From Dactylosporangium siamense (GTDB lineage: Bacteria; Actinomycetota; Actinomycetes; Mycobacteriales; Micromonosporaceae), in contig NZ_BONQ01000016.1 in assembly GCF_016862795.1 (NCBI RefSeq), positions 1-64,000 on the forward strand: a stretch of DNA of 64,000 nucleotides. Reading direction: 5' to 3'. A model generated the notes under the pieces. It did no database searches. It saw only the letters and a list, made by a program, of their open reading frames with translations, and was not told the DNA's origin. Each line of letters begins with the position of its first letter. Positions within the stretch are counted from its first letter, which is position 1. Shown here in pieces: positions 7,645 through 16,228 of this stretch. The position numbers and the translations under genes are program-made.

Positions 7645-8228
7645 GGGGCGGTCCACGGGCTGACGGCGAGCTTGCCGGTGTTGCCGGGGTCGACCATGAG
7701 GGCGAGGACGTGCCGCGGCTGCCCCTGCGCGGGGGCGACGCTCAGGTATTCGCCCTTCGCGACGGTGGCCGCGTCGGTGGTGAGGTTGCGCCAGACCAGC
7801 ACCGCGACGGCAGTGCCGCCGGGCTTGACGTCGACGCGTTTCGGCGGGCCGCTGAACCGTTCGATGGTCGACACGTTCGAGGTGCCGTTGAGGACGGCCA
7901 CGTCCAGCGGCGCCCGGTCGGCGTCGAGCAGTTCCACGGCGGGGTAGCCGTTGACGGTGTACGTCGCGGTGCCGCAGTTGCGCAACGTCAGACCGACCGC
8001 GCGCAGGCCCATCGCCGCGTCGACCTCCCCGACGGTCAGCGCCACGCCCGGGGCGAGGCAGGCCGGCGACGGCGGGGCGACCACCGGCGGCGACGATGAC
8101 GGTGCCTGGGTCGTCGCGGCGAACGACACGCCGGGCCGGGCCACGGGCGGGCCGCCCGGGTGGGCCGGCGTCGTGCCGCAGCCCGCGAGGACGGCCGCCG
8201 CGGCGACAGGGAGCCAGCGGGCCTTCAC
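7641..8228 (-). CDS. DUF4232 domain lipoprotein
   Basis: 195 aa. The start GTG 8228 is chosen because KARWLPVAAAAVLAGCG forms a standard lipoprotein signal with lipobox LAGC; longer in-frame extensions add a non-signal Pro/Gly-rich stretch. After a Pro/Ser linker comes the DUF4232 domain (CLAPGVALTVGEVDAAMGLR, then LTLRNCGTATYTVNGYPAVE), an Ig-like beta-sandwich with a Cys pair, common in exported actinobacterial proteins. Function unknown; it may bind something at the cell surface. A 4-bp overlap joins it to the next gene. Confidence 0.82.
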   Translation of the reverse strand: MKARWLPVAAAAVLAGCGTTPAHPGGPPVARPGVSFAATTQAPSSSPPVVAPPSPACLAPGVALTVGEVDAAMGLRAVGLTLRNCGTATYTVNGYPAVELLDADRAPLDVAVLNGTSNVSTIERFSGPPKRVDVKPGGTAVAVLVWRNLTTDAATVAKGEYLSVAPAQGQPRHVLALMVDPGNTGKLAVSPWTAP

Positions 8229-8423
8229 GCCGTCGATCTTGCCGTACCGCCGCCGTCCCCGCTGCCCGCCCGCTGCCCACCCGGCGGACGGGGGCGGTGC
8301 GGGCCGGGGCGCGGGGTGTGCGGTGGTGGGCATACCGGGTCGACGCTCGCGGGCGCCGCGCGGGTTGTCAGCGGCGACCCGCCGGATCGGCCGCGTCCGT
8401 GCGGGCCCGCGCGGCGCGGCCGG

Positions 8424-9230
8424 TCACGCGGCGGTGGCGGCGTTCGCCGGGGCGTGGGCGAGGACGGTCGCGGCGCCGACGGTCGCGGCGACCGCGATCA
8501 CCGCGACCGCGCCCCAGCCGGGTCGCACGCCGTCGCCGAGCAGCGCGACACCGACCACCGACGGCACCACGACCTCGACGATCCACAGCAGCGCCGTCAC
8601 CGGGCCCACCTGGCCGTGTTCGAGGGCGTGCGCGTACAGCAGCATCCCCGTCAGCCCGAACGCCGCCAGGGCCAACGCGAGGGGTTCGGTGGCCACCTGC
8701 CACGGGTCGCGCGGCCAGCTGACGGCGCTGGCGCACAGGGCGGCACCGCCGAACGCCAGCCCGGCGACGGCGCCGGTGACGTTCGGGGACGCCCACCGGG
8801 CCGCGACCCACCCGGCGACGGCGACCGGCACCGCGGCCACGGCCAGGCCGAGCCGGACCGCGGCCGGGGGCGGCGCCGGGTCCTGCGAGCCGGACGCGGC
8901 GGCCAGGGCCACCAGCGCGACGACGGTGACCGCCACGGCGGCGCCGTCCACCGCGCGCAGCCGCACGTCGAGGGCGAGCCGCGCGGCGACGGCGGTGACG
9001 GCCAGGGACCCGGCGAGGACCGCCTGCACCTGATACACCGGCAGGGTCCGCAGCGCGGCCAGGGACAATCCCCAAGCGAGGAGGTCGAGGCCGACGCCGC
9101 CGACGTACGTGGGCTGGCGCAGCGTGTGCAGCACCCCGGGGGAGCGGCGGGCGCCGGCCGCCTGCAGCACCGACGAGATCCCGTAGCCGACCGCCGCGCA
9201 GACGGCGAGGGTGAGGGCGAGCGCGTTCAC
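8424..9230 (-). CDS. DMT/EamA-like multi-pass membrane transporter
   Basis: 268 aa from GTG 9230, with about nine hydrophobic helices (for example LALTLAVCAAVGYGISSVLQ, TLPVYQVQAVLAGSLAVTAV and VTALLWIVEVVVPSVVGVAL). The layout, with a helix pair then a repeated four-to-five-helix unit ending in a late VGVALLGDGV loop, fits the drug/metabolite transporter superfamily. Substrate unknown. The start overlaps the stop of the phosphoesterase-lysyltransferase fusion by 4 bp. Co-translation with an MprF-like protein suggests a role in lipid or envelope modification, which is inference. Confidence 0.75.
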   Translation of the reverse strand: MNALALTLAVCAAVGYGISSVLQAAGARRSPGVLHTLRQPTYVGGVGLDLLAWGLSLAALRTLPVYQVQAVLAGSLAVTAVAARLALDVRLRAVDGAAVAVTVVALVALAAASGSQDPAPPPAAVRLGLAVAAVPVAVAGWVAARWASPNVTGAVAGLAFGGAALCASAVSWPRDPWQVATEPLALALAAFGLTGMLLYAHALEHGQVGPVTALLWIVEVVVPSVVGVALLGDGVRPGWGAVAVIAVAATVGAATVLAHAPANAATAA

Positions 9231-12200
9231 GGACCGAGGAGCCGGCCGATCACCGGCAGCTCGGTCACGCCCTCGGCGCCGGCGACCGCGAGCCCCTGCA
9301 TCGGGGCGAGCTCGCTGCCGCTGAGCACGACGTACCGGGGGCGCCAGATCGGCCGGTACTTCTCGTTGTAGCGCCACAACGACTCGATCTGCATGCTGTC
9401 GGAGAACCGGTGCAGCAGCCTGCGTTGCAGGTCGCTGAGCCGCCCCTCTCCGCGCTCCCCGGCCAGGACCCCGCGCATCACGGCGAAGTTGAGCCCGAGC
9501 CCCCACGAGCCCCACTCCCGCAGCTGCTGGATCGTCTCGACGATGATGAAGTCGGTGAGCCCGTTCGGCAGGTCCTCGGCGGTGCCGCGGCGCATCACGT
9601 CCAGCGACCAGCCGGAGATGTCCGCCGCCGGGATCCAGTGGCAGAAGCCGCCGGGGCGCCCGTCCGGCCCGTGCGCGACGGCGAGCAGCAGCCCGGTGTC
9701 GCGCGGGTCGAACAGCCGCGACAGCGTCATCGAGAAACCGCGTTCGACGTCGCCGTGGCGGCTCTGCGTCATCAGCTCCCGCAGCTGCCCGGCGAGGTCC
9801 TCGGGGAGCGCCGCCGGGTCGTAGAAGCGCACCGTGTACCCGGCGCGGCCGACCCGGTTCCAGGCGCCGCGCAGCCCCTTCATCGCCCGCCCGTCGAGGG
9901 TGAACGTGCCGCAGTCGACGATCGCCTCGTCGCCGAGGTACACCGGCCGCAGCCCCGCCGCCCGGTAGACCGGCAGCCAGCCGGCGGCGGCGCCGACGAC
10001 GCTGACCGGCCAGCCGTGCCGGTCGGCGAACGCGGTGAACTCCGTCCACGCCGATGTCCACTGCTCCGGTGGGCCGATCGGGTCGGGCGAGACCAGGCAC
10101 ACGCCGTCGCGCACCGCGTAGGCGACGACGCAGTCACCGGTGAAGAACCACGACTTGTCCTCGCGCAGCGCGAAGTACGCCAGGGTGTCCCCGCCGTGCT
10201 CGGACACGATCCGGCGGGCCCGTTCGAGGTCGGCGGCGTGCTCCGCGGGGCTCGGCGGGCGGTGCAGCCGCGGGCGGACGAGCAGCCAGCCGACGAGCAG
10301 CAGCAGGCTGAGCCCGGCCGCGTACAGCGCCGGGGCCAGCAACGGCATCGTCGACGGCAGCGGGGTCACCCGGTCCCCGATGAGCCGACCGGCGACCGCG
10401 CGGGCGGTCTCCCCGGCGACGCCGCGCTCCCCGGCGACGAGCACCAGGACCGCCGACACCGCGGCGACCAGCAGCCCGCCGCCGAGCAGCGTCACCGTGG
10501 CGAGCCGGACCTGCCGGCTGTCGGGCCGGGTCGGGAACGCGGCCCGGTGCCACAGCAGCCAACCGGCGACGGCGGCGGCGAGGACCGCCTCCTCCACGTC
10601 GATGCCCTTCAGCACGTGCAGGACCGCGGTCGCGGCCAGCAGCAGCACCGTGAGCGTCCATGCGAGCCGGCGTCCCCGGCGCAGCCCCCACGCGAGCAGC
10701 AGCAGCGCCGTGCCCACGAACACCACTGTCGCCGCGGCCGCCTGTGGCACCTCCACCGGCAGCGCCTCCAGCAGCGCGGCGAGCCGCCCCCGCAGCGGCG
10801 TCGTCAGCGCCGACAGCAGGCTGAGCACCGCCACCGCGGCGACCGCCCACGCGGCGATCCGGCGGACCCGCTCGTCCCGGACCCGTTGCCGCAGGCCGTC
10901 CTGGGGCAGCGGCCACCCGGCCTCACCGGGGACCGTCGCCACCACCTCCGGCGTGTCCGGCGCGGTGGCGGGCCGGCGGCGGGCGGCGAGCCGTTCCAGG
11001 CGGGTCGTCCCGCCGGCCGGGGACTCGGCGACGACGAGCCGCACCCTGACGTCCCTGGCGTCCCGGTCGGCGCCGAGCTCCACCCAGGAGCGGCGCAGCA
11101 CCGCGGCGAACACCGGCGGCAGGAACCACCGGGCGGGCCGCGCCTCCACGCATCGCGCCCCGCAGCCGCTGTTGGCGTAGAACCCGCCGGGCACGGCCGC
11201 CAGCTCCGGCTGGTGCGTGTGCCCGGTGATCAGCCCGGCGAGCCCGTCGGCGCACAGCGCCGCGGCGACGGCCCGCGGCGCACCGTTGAGGTGCATGCCC
11301 CGGGGGCCGAGGCGGCTGCCGGCCATCGCGGCGTACACCACACGCGCGGTCAGCAGGGCCAGGGCCAGCAGCAGCGCCGCCTCGACGAGCAGCCCGACGC
11401 CGGCGACGGCGGTCCACTGCGGCAGCCGGCGCAACCCGGCGTGCGCCGACAGCAGGTGGACCAGCTCCGGCAGCCGCAGCAGCGCCGCGACCAGCAGCGG
11501 CAGCAGCAGCCACCACGCGTGCACGCCGAGGCGCCGGTACACGAGCCGGGACGCGACGAACTGGCCGACGGCGTTCGGGTCGGCGATGGCGGCGAGGTCG
11601 GCGAGCAGGGGGCTGCGGCGCACCTCCGGCAGCACCTCCTGCACGATGTGCTGCCCCAGCGGCGAGTCCAGGGGGTTGCGCGGGTCGTGCAGCGCGTTGG
11701 CGGGGTCGAACGCGTGACCGTGCTCGACCCGCACGACCCGGCGTCCGGCCGGGGCGTCTGAACTCAGGTCAAAGCCCAGGTCGAAGTCCAGGTCCACCGA
11801 CAGCGCGCACCGGGCACCGGCACGGCGGGCGAAGGTGTCCGCGGACACGCGGTCCCAGGCGATCGGCGCGTCGTGGTTGCCGACGACCACGACGACCTGC
11901 CGGCCGGGTGCCGCGGCGAACTCGCGCAGGGCCCGGGTCAGGTCGGGGTGGGCGTCGAGGGCGGCCTCGACGGTGCCGCCGGGTTCGCCCCACAGCTCGA
12001 CGACGTCGCCGTTGAGCACGACCGCGCCCGGCCCGTCCCACCGGGCGAGGCGGTCGACCAGGTCCCGTTCCAGGCGCGCGGACGCGGCGGTGGGGCGGGA
12101 GCCGAGGTGCAGGTCGCCACAGACGAGGACACGTGCACCGGTCGGCAGCGGTACGACCAGACGGTCGGGCACCACCTCCTCGAGCGCACGGACCCCGGCC

Positions 12201-12298
12201 GCGTCCTCCCCGCCCGGGTCGTCCCCGGCCGGGTCGTCCCCGGCCGGGTCGTCCCCGGCCGGGTCGTCCTCGACCGCCGTTGGCTCCGGTGCGGTCAC
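9227..12298 (-). CDS. Fusion: calcineurin-like phosphoesterase + MprF-like (DUF2156) membrane protein
   Basis: 1023 aa from GTG 12298. Residues 11-30 are a DDPAG repeat. Residues 57-365 are a metallophosphoesterase with DLHLG (62-66), GDVVE (97-101), GNHD (140-143), EHGHAF (192-197) and GHTH (359-362), the metal-ligand set of LpxH-like enzymes. Two membrane helices (about 261-283 and 297-322) are inserted between the last two motifs. Six or so helices follow (about 480-675), then a soluble C-terminal domain (about 680-1015) typical of phosphatidylglycerol lysyltransferase/DUF2156, with FFTGDCVVAYAVRDGVCLVS and SLWRYNEKYRPIWRPRYVVL. A likely role is aminoacylation or remodelling of membrane phospholipids coupled to a phosphoesterase. 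Overlaps both operon neighbours by 4 bp. Confidence 0.88.
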   Translation of the reverse strand: MTAPEPTAVEDDPAGDDPAGDDPAGDDPGGEDAAGVRALEEVVPDRLVVPLPTGARVLVCGDLHLGSRPTAASARLERDLVDRLARWDGPGAVVLNGDVVELWGEPGGTVEAALDAHPDLTRALREFAAAPGRQVVVVVGNHDAPIAWDRVSADTFARRAGARCALSVDLDFDLGFDLSSDAPAGRRVVRVEHGHAFDPANALHDPRNPLDSPLGQHIVQEVLPEVRRSPLLADLAAIADPNAVGQFVASRLVYRRLGVHAWWLLLPLLVAALLRLPELVHLLSAHAGLRRLPQWTAVAGVGLLVEAALLLALALLTARVVYAAMAGSRLGPRGMHLNGAPRAVAAALCADGLAGLITGHTHQPELAAVPGGFYANSGCGARCVEARPARWFLPPVFAAVLRRSWVELGADRDARDVRVRLVVAESPAGGTTRLERLAARRRPATAPDTPEVVATVPGEAGWPLPQDGLRQRVRDERVRRIAAWAVAAVAVLSLLSALTTPLRGRLAALLEALPVEVPQAAAATVVFVGTALLLLAWGLRRGRRLAWTLTVLLLAATAVLHVLKGIDVEEAVLAAAVAGWLLWHRAAFPTRPDSRQVRLATVTLLGGGLLVAAVSAVLVLVAGERGVAGETARAVAGRLIGDRVTPLPSTMPLLAPALYAAGLSLLLLVGWLLVRPRLHRPPSPAEHAADLERARRIVSEHGGDTLAYFALREDKSWFFTGDCVVAYAVRDGVCLVSPDPIGPPEQWTSAWTEFTAFADRHGWPVSVVGAAAGWLPVYRAAGLRPVYLGDEAIVDCGTFTLDGRAMKGLRGAWNRVGRAGYTVRFYDPAALPEDLAGQLRELMTQSRHGDVERGFSMTLSRLFDPRDTGLLLAVAHGPDGRPGGFCHWIPAADISGWSLDVMRRGTAEDLPNGLTDFIIVETIQQLREWGSWGLGLNFAVMRGVLAGERGEGRLSDLQRRLLHRFSDSMQIESLWRYNEKYRPIWRPRYVVLSGSELAPMQGLAVAGAEGVTELPVIGRLLGP
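12220..12270. repeat. 15-bp in-frame tandem repeat in the fusion gene
   Basis: Unit CCCCGGCCGGGTCGT repeats about three to four times and encodes the DDPAG repeat near the N-terminus of the minus-strand fusion protein. Length is a multiple of three, so copy changes would keep the frame. Confidence 0.85.
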
Positions 12299-12972
12299 GC
12301 GGGCAGGGTCAGGCAGGCGACCCGGGCGCCGGCGTCACCGGCGTCGGCCCCTCCGGTCTTCGTCGGCGTCGCGTGGATGACCAGCGACCGCGGCGGCTGG
12401 TCGAACGTCCACGGGTGGGTCGCGACCGCCGAGCCCCGCCCGTCGGCGCGGGTGGTGATGTCCAGCCAGACCTCGTTCTGCGGGTTGGCGTAGGACGGGT
12501 TCGCCGGCGGCATCGGCGCGGACGCCTTCCCCGAAGCCGAAGCCGAATTCGGCGCCGAGGCCGACGCGGAGCCCGGTGCGGCGGCGGGCGTCGGCATGGG
12601 CTGGGACGGCGCGGCCGGCGGCACCGGCGGGCGGTGGTGCTCGTAGTGCGGCCCCGCGTCCGCGCCGGTCGCGCCGCACGGGTTCGTGTGCAGGTGGACG
12701 CCGTAGCCGCGGTTCGGCAGCAGCCCGGCGACGGTGAACCAGACCCGGCTGTCCCCGGACGTCTGGGCGATGCTCACCGTCGCGACCGCGCCCGCGGGGA
12801 CCAGCCCGGGGTCGTAGGTGACGGCGGTCGCGCCGGGCGTGTACGCGGCGAACGTGCCGGTCGCGGACGTCACCCGGGGCGACGGGGCGGGTTGCGCGCC
12901 GCCGGCCGACCGGGAGCACCCGCCGGCCACGATGACGGACAGGAGCAGCAGAAGCTTGGTGACGCGGTGCAT
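12295..12972 (-). CDS. sodC: Cu/Zn superoxide dismutase-like lipoprotein (SodC family)
   Basis: 225 aa. A lipoprotein signal HRVTKLLLLLSVIVAGGCS with lipobox AGGC directs it to the outer membrane face. SodC signatures are GYGVHLHTNPCGATG (two copper-ligand His), GPHYEHHRP (bridging/zinc His), RSLVIHATPT (copper His) and the C-terminal DAGARVACLTL with the disulfide Cys. Between the His-rich motif and NEVWLDITT lies a low-complexity Pro/Ala/Ser insertion (about residues 117-158) where the metal-binding loop normally is, so catalytic activity is not certain. It is first in the operon with the phosphoesterase-MprF fusion and the DMT transporter. CACGCT sits 6 nt before the ATG. Confidence 0.83.
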   Translation of the reverse strand: MHRVTKLLLLLSVIVAGGCSRSAGGAQPAPSPRVTSATGTFAAYTPGATAVTYDPGLVPAGAVATVSIAQTSGDSRVWFTVAGLLPNRGYGVHLHTNPCGATGADAGPHYEHHRPPVPPAAPSQPMPTPAAAPGSASASAPNSASASGKASAPMPPANPSYANPQNEVWLDITTRADGRGSAVATHPWTFDQPPRSLVIHATPTKTGGADAGDAGARVACLTLPA

Positions 12973-13070
12973 GTGCCCAGCGTGGTCCCGGGCACCGGCC
13001 GCCGGGGTGCGGGCAGCGCCGCATCACCCGATTTCCGGTCCCGTCGGGGTACGGCACTACGCTGCGACGG

Positions 13071-13436
13071 ATGGACACCGGGTGGACCACGTCGGACGTG
13101 TGGCTGCTGCGGTCGATCGCCGGTCGGGACGCCGCGACCGGCTCCACGCTGCGCGGCGTCATCGGCACCGCCGACTACCTCAACCACGCGATCCCCACCG
13201 AGCCGGAGCTCACCGGAGCCGTCGACCGGCTCAGCGCCGCGGGTCTCGCCGGCTACGACGTGGCCGCCGGCCGGTTCTGGCTCACCCCCGACGGGCACGC
13301 GTCGCCGGCGCACCGTGGCGCGTTCGCCGCCGCGACGGCCGCCCTGCCGCCGGCCGTGCCGGTCCCGGCCCCGCTGACCCTGCCGCCGGGCGCGTACGCG
13401 GCCGCCGTCGCGGAGTACCTGCGCACCTTCTCCTGA
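13071..13436 (+). CDS. Hypothetical protein, winged-helix-like
   Basis: 121 aa. The first 75 residues (TSDVWLLRSIAGRDAATGST, then LNHAIPTEPELTGAVDRLSA and AGLAGYDVAAGRFWLTPDG) read like a small winged-helix domain of the type found in PadR/MarR-like proteins, with a Pro/Ala-rich tail. It is probably cytoplasmic and may bind DNA, but no family is certain. TACGCT lies 7 nt before the ATG and no Shine-Dalgarno sequence is present, suggesting a leaderless message. The stop codon begins a terminator hairpin. Confidence 0.7.
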   Translation: MDTGWTTSDVWLLRSIAGRDAATGSTLRGVIGTADYLNHAIPTEPELTGAVDRLSAAGLAGYDVAAGRFWLTPDGHASPAHRGAFAAATAALPPAVPVPAPLTLPPGAYAAAVAEYLRTFS

Positions 13437-13456
13437 TCCGGAAGACCTTCGGATCA
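13434..13456 (+). terminator. Stop-codon-embedded hairpin, TGATCCGGAAGACC family
   Basis: TGATCCG (13434-13440) pairs with CGGATCA (13450-13456), extended inward by a G-T and an A-T pair around loop AGACC. The TGA at the start of the left arm is the stop codon of the preceding gene. Related sequences occur at 20590, 50039-50090 and 50106-50159, also at or near stop codons. Confidence 0.75.
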
Positions 13457-13496
13457 CGGAGACCCGTCGGCGGGGAACCGGCGGTACCGTCGCGCT

Positions 13497-16139
13497 GTGA
13501 CGGACCTGCTCGAACGTGATCCACTGCTCGACGACCTCGCCGGTGCGCTCGCCGCGGCGGCGACGGCGGGTCGGGTCGTGCTCGTGGCGGGCGAGGCGGG
13601 CATCGGCAAGTCGGCGCTCGTGCGGCGGTTCAGCGAACGGCACGCCACCCGGGCCCGGTTCCTGTTCGGCGCCTGCGACCCGCTGCTCACCCCGCGGGCG
13701 CTGGGGCCCCTGCACGACGTCGGGCGGCGCACCGGCGGCGCCCTCGCCGGGCTGCTCGCCGCCGGCGGCCCGCGCGAGCAGCTCTTCGCGGCGCTGCTGG
13801 ACGAGCTGGAGCGCAGCGACCGGACGCCGGTGGTCGTCGTCGAGGACGCCCACTGGGCCGATGAGGCGACCCTGGACCTGCTGGTGTTCCTCGGGCGGCG
13901 GATCGCGCAGACGAAGGCGCTGCTCGTCGTCACCCACCGCGACGACGAACTGCCCGTCGACCATCCACTGAGGACGGTCATCGGGCTGCTGCCGGCGCGG
14001 GCGGTGCGCCGGGTCCAGGTGGAGCCGCTGTCGGAAGGGGCGGTGGCGGAGCTGGCGCGCCGGGCCGGGCGTCCCGCCGCCGGGCTGCGGGCGCTGACCG
14101 GCGGGAACCCGCTGCTGGTCACCGAGGTCCTGGCCGCCGGCCCGGCCGGGGACCCCGGCGGGGTACCGCTGACGGTCCGCGACCTGGCCCTGGCCCGCTA
14201 CGCCGGGCTGGCGCCGGACGCGCGCGACGTGGTGCGGCTCGTCGCGGTCGTGCCGACGGGCACGGAGCTGTGGCTCCTCGACGGGGCGCCGCCGGCGGCG
14301 GTCGAGGCGGCGATGGCGGCGGGGCTGCTGGTCGCGGGGGAGGACACCGTCAGGTTCCGGCACGAGCTGCTGCGCCGGGCCGTCGAGGGCTCGCTGTCCG
14401 CCATGGCCCGCCGCGACCTCAACCGCCGGATCCTGCGGATCCTGGCCGGGACCCACGAGGGCACGCGCGGAGGCATCGACGTCGCCCGGCTCGTCCACCA
14501 CGCGCGGGAGGCCGGCGACACCGCCGCCGTGCTGCGGTACGCGCCGGAGGCGGCCCGGCAGGCGGCCGCCGTCGCCGCCCACCGCGAGGCCGTCGAGCAC
14601 TACCGGGCCGTGCTGCCGCTCGCCGGCGGCGTCCCGGACCGGGCCGAGCTGCTCGAGGGGTACTCCGCCGAGTGCTACCTCTCCGGCCTGTCCGCCGAGG
14701 CGGTCACCGCCGGCCGGGAGGCCCTCGCGCTGCGGGAGGCCGCCGGGGACCTCGCACAGCTCGGCGACGGTCTGCGCCGGCTGTCCCGGCTGTACTGGTG
14801 GGACGGCAACCGGCCCGAAGCGGAGGCCGCCGCGGCCCGGGCGGTCACCGTCCTGGAGGCCGGGCCGGCCGGGCGCGGGCTGGCGATGGCGTACAGCAAC
14901 CAGGCCCAGCTCGACATGCTCGCCAACCGGCTCGCCGCCGCCGCCGGCTGGGCCGGCCGGGCGATCGGGCTCGCCCGGCGCCTCGAGGACCGGGAGGTGC
15001 TGAGCCACGCCCTGACCAACATCGGCTCGGCCCGGCTCCTCGGCGGGGACCCGGGCGGCCGCGCCGACCTCGAGGAGGCGTTCGCCGTCGCCGCGGGGCT
15101 CGAGGACGACGCGGCCCGGGCGCTGTGCAACCTCGGCACGATCAGCGCGGAGCTGCGCGACTACCGGCACGCCCGCGCCGACCTGGACCGGGCGCTGGTG
15201 TTCGTGCGGGCGCACGAGCTCGCCGGATACGTCCAGCACGTCCTCGGCCACCGCGCCCGGGTCCGGCTCGATCAGGGCGACTGGACCGGGGCGGAGCGCG
15301 ACGCCCGGGCGGCCCTGGCGGAGCGGGTCGCCGGTGGGGCCAGGTTCGTCGACGCCCTGGTGCCGCTCGGGCTGCTGCAGGCCCGCCGCGGCGACCCGGC
15401 CGCGACCGCGACGTTGCGGGAGGCGGCCGAGCGCGGCTACGCCACCGTCGAGCTGCAGTGGACCGCGCAGGTCGCGGCGGCCCGGGCCGAGCACGCGTGG
15501 CTGCGCGGCGCCGACGGCGAGATCGCCGGTGAGGCCGCCGGTCAGTACGAGCTCGCCGTGCGGGCCGGGCACCCGTGGTTCACCGGGGAGCTGGCGTTCT
15601 GGCTGTGGCAGGCCGGCGCGCTGCCGAGCGTGCCCGCGGTGGTGGCCGAGCCGTACCGGCTGCTGCTGACCGGCGACTGGCGGGGTGCCGCGGCGGCGTG
15701 GCGGGCGCTGGGCTGCCCGTATCAGGAGGCCCTGGCCCTGGCGAGCGGCGAGGACGCCGGGCTGGCCGCGCTGGCGCTGCTGGACGGTCTCGGCGCCCGG
15801 CCGGCGGCCCAGCGGGTCCGGCGCAGGCTGCGCGCCGGCGGCACCCCGAGGATCCCGCGCGGGCCGATCCGCGCCACCGCCGCGAACCCGGCCGGGCTCA
15901 CCGCCCGGCAGGTCGAGGTCCTCGGCCTGCTCGCCGAGGAGCTGACCGACGCCGAGATCGCCGCGCGGCTGTCCCTGTCGGTGCGCACCGTCGGGCATCA
16001 CGTGTCGGCGCTGCTGGCGAAGCTCGGCGCCGGGTCCCGCCACCAGGCCGTCACGGCGGCCCGCCGGCTCGGCGTCGTGCGACCGGAGCCGGAGCCCGGA
16101 GCGGAACCCAAAGATGGGCAGCCCGAGGCCCACAACTAG
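13497..16139 (+). CDS. LAL-type LuxR family transcriptional regulator
   Basis: 880 aa from GTG 13497. The N-terminal AAA/STAND ATPase has Walker A GEAGIGKS (32-39) and Walker B VVVVEDAHWADEATLDLL (about 114-131). A long helical, TPR-like middle region follows. The C-terminal LuxR helix-turn-helix (about 795-860) contains LTARQVEVLGLLAEELTDAE and LSVRTVGHHVSALLAKLG. Large ATP-binding LuxR regulators usually activate catabolic or secondary-metabolism genes on sensing an inducer. The target is unknown; the next gene, a methyltransferase 90 bp downstream, is a candidate. TACCGT lies 6 nt before the start and there is no ribosome binding site, consistent with a leaderless mRNA. Confidence 0.92.
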   Translation: MTDLLERDPLLDDLAGALAAAATAGRVVLVAGEAGIGKSALVRRFSERHATRARFLFGACDPLLTPRALGPLHDVGRRTGGALAGLLAAGGPREQLFAALLDELERSDRTPVVVVEDAHWADEATLDLLVFLGRRIAQTKALLVVTHRDDELPVDHPLRTVIGLLPARAVRRVQVEPLSEGAVAELARRAGRPAAGLRALTGGNPLLVTEVLAAGPAGDPGGVPLTVRDLALARYAGLAPDARDVVRLVAVVPTGTELWLLDGAPPAAVEAAMAAGLLVAGEDTVRFRHELLRRAVEGSLSAMARRDLNRRILRILAGTHEGTRGGIDVARLVHHAREAGDTAAVLRYAPEAARQAAAVAAHREAVEHYRAVLPLAGGVPDRAELLEGYSAECYLSGLSAEAVTAGREALALREAAGDLAQLGDGLRRLSRLYWWDGNRPEAEAAAARAVTVLEAGPAGRGLAMAYSNQAQLDMLANRLAAAAGWAGRAIGLARRLEDREVLSHALTNIGSARLLGGDPGGRADLEEAFAVAAGLEDDAARALCNLGTISAELRDYRHARADLDRALVFVRAHELAGYVQHVLGHRARVRLDQGDWTGAERDARAALAERVAGGARFVDALVPLGLLQARRGDPAATATLREAAERGYATVELQWTAQVAAARAEHAWLRGADGEIAGEAAGQYELAVRAGHPWFTGELAFWLWQAGALPSVPAVVAEPYRLLLTGDWRGAAAAWRALGCPYQEALALASGEDAGLAALALLDGLGARPAAQRVRRRLRAGGTPRIPRGPIRATAANPAGLTARQVEVLGLLAEELTDAEIAARLSLSVRTVGHHVSALLAKLGAGSRHQAVTAARRLGVVRPEPEPGAEPKDGQPEAHN

Positions 16140-16228
16140 GCAGCGATCCCGATCCCGGCACCCCTGTCACCGGCCTACCTTTTCGCTGACCGGTCCACCC
16201 ACGGACCGCGCGAGGAAGGAAAGACCGC

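Noticed and set aside
9410-11761. 783-codon plus-strand open frame opposite the phosphoesterase-MprF fusion
   Set aside because: No recognisable domain, extreme Arg/Gln/Gly composition; the minus-strand frame has full motif sets.
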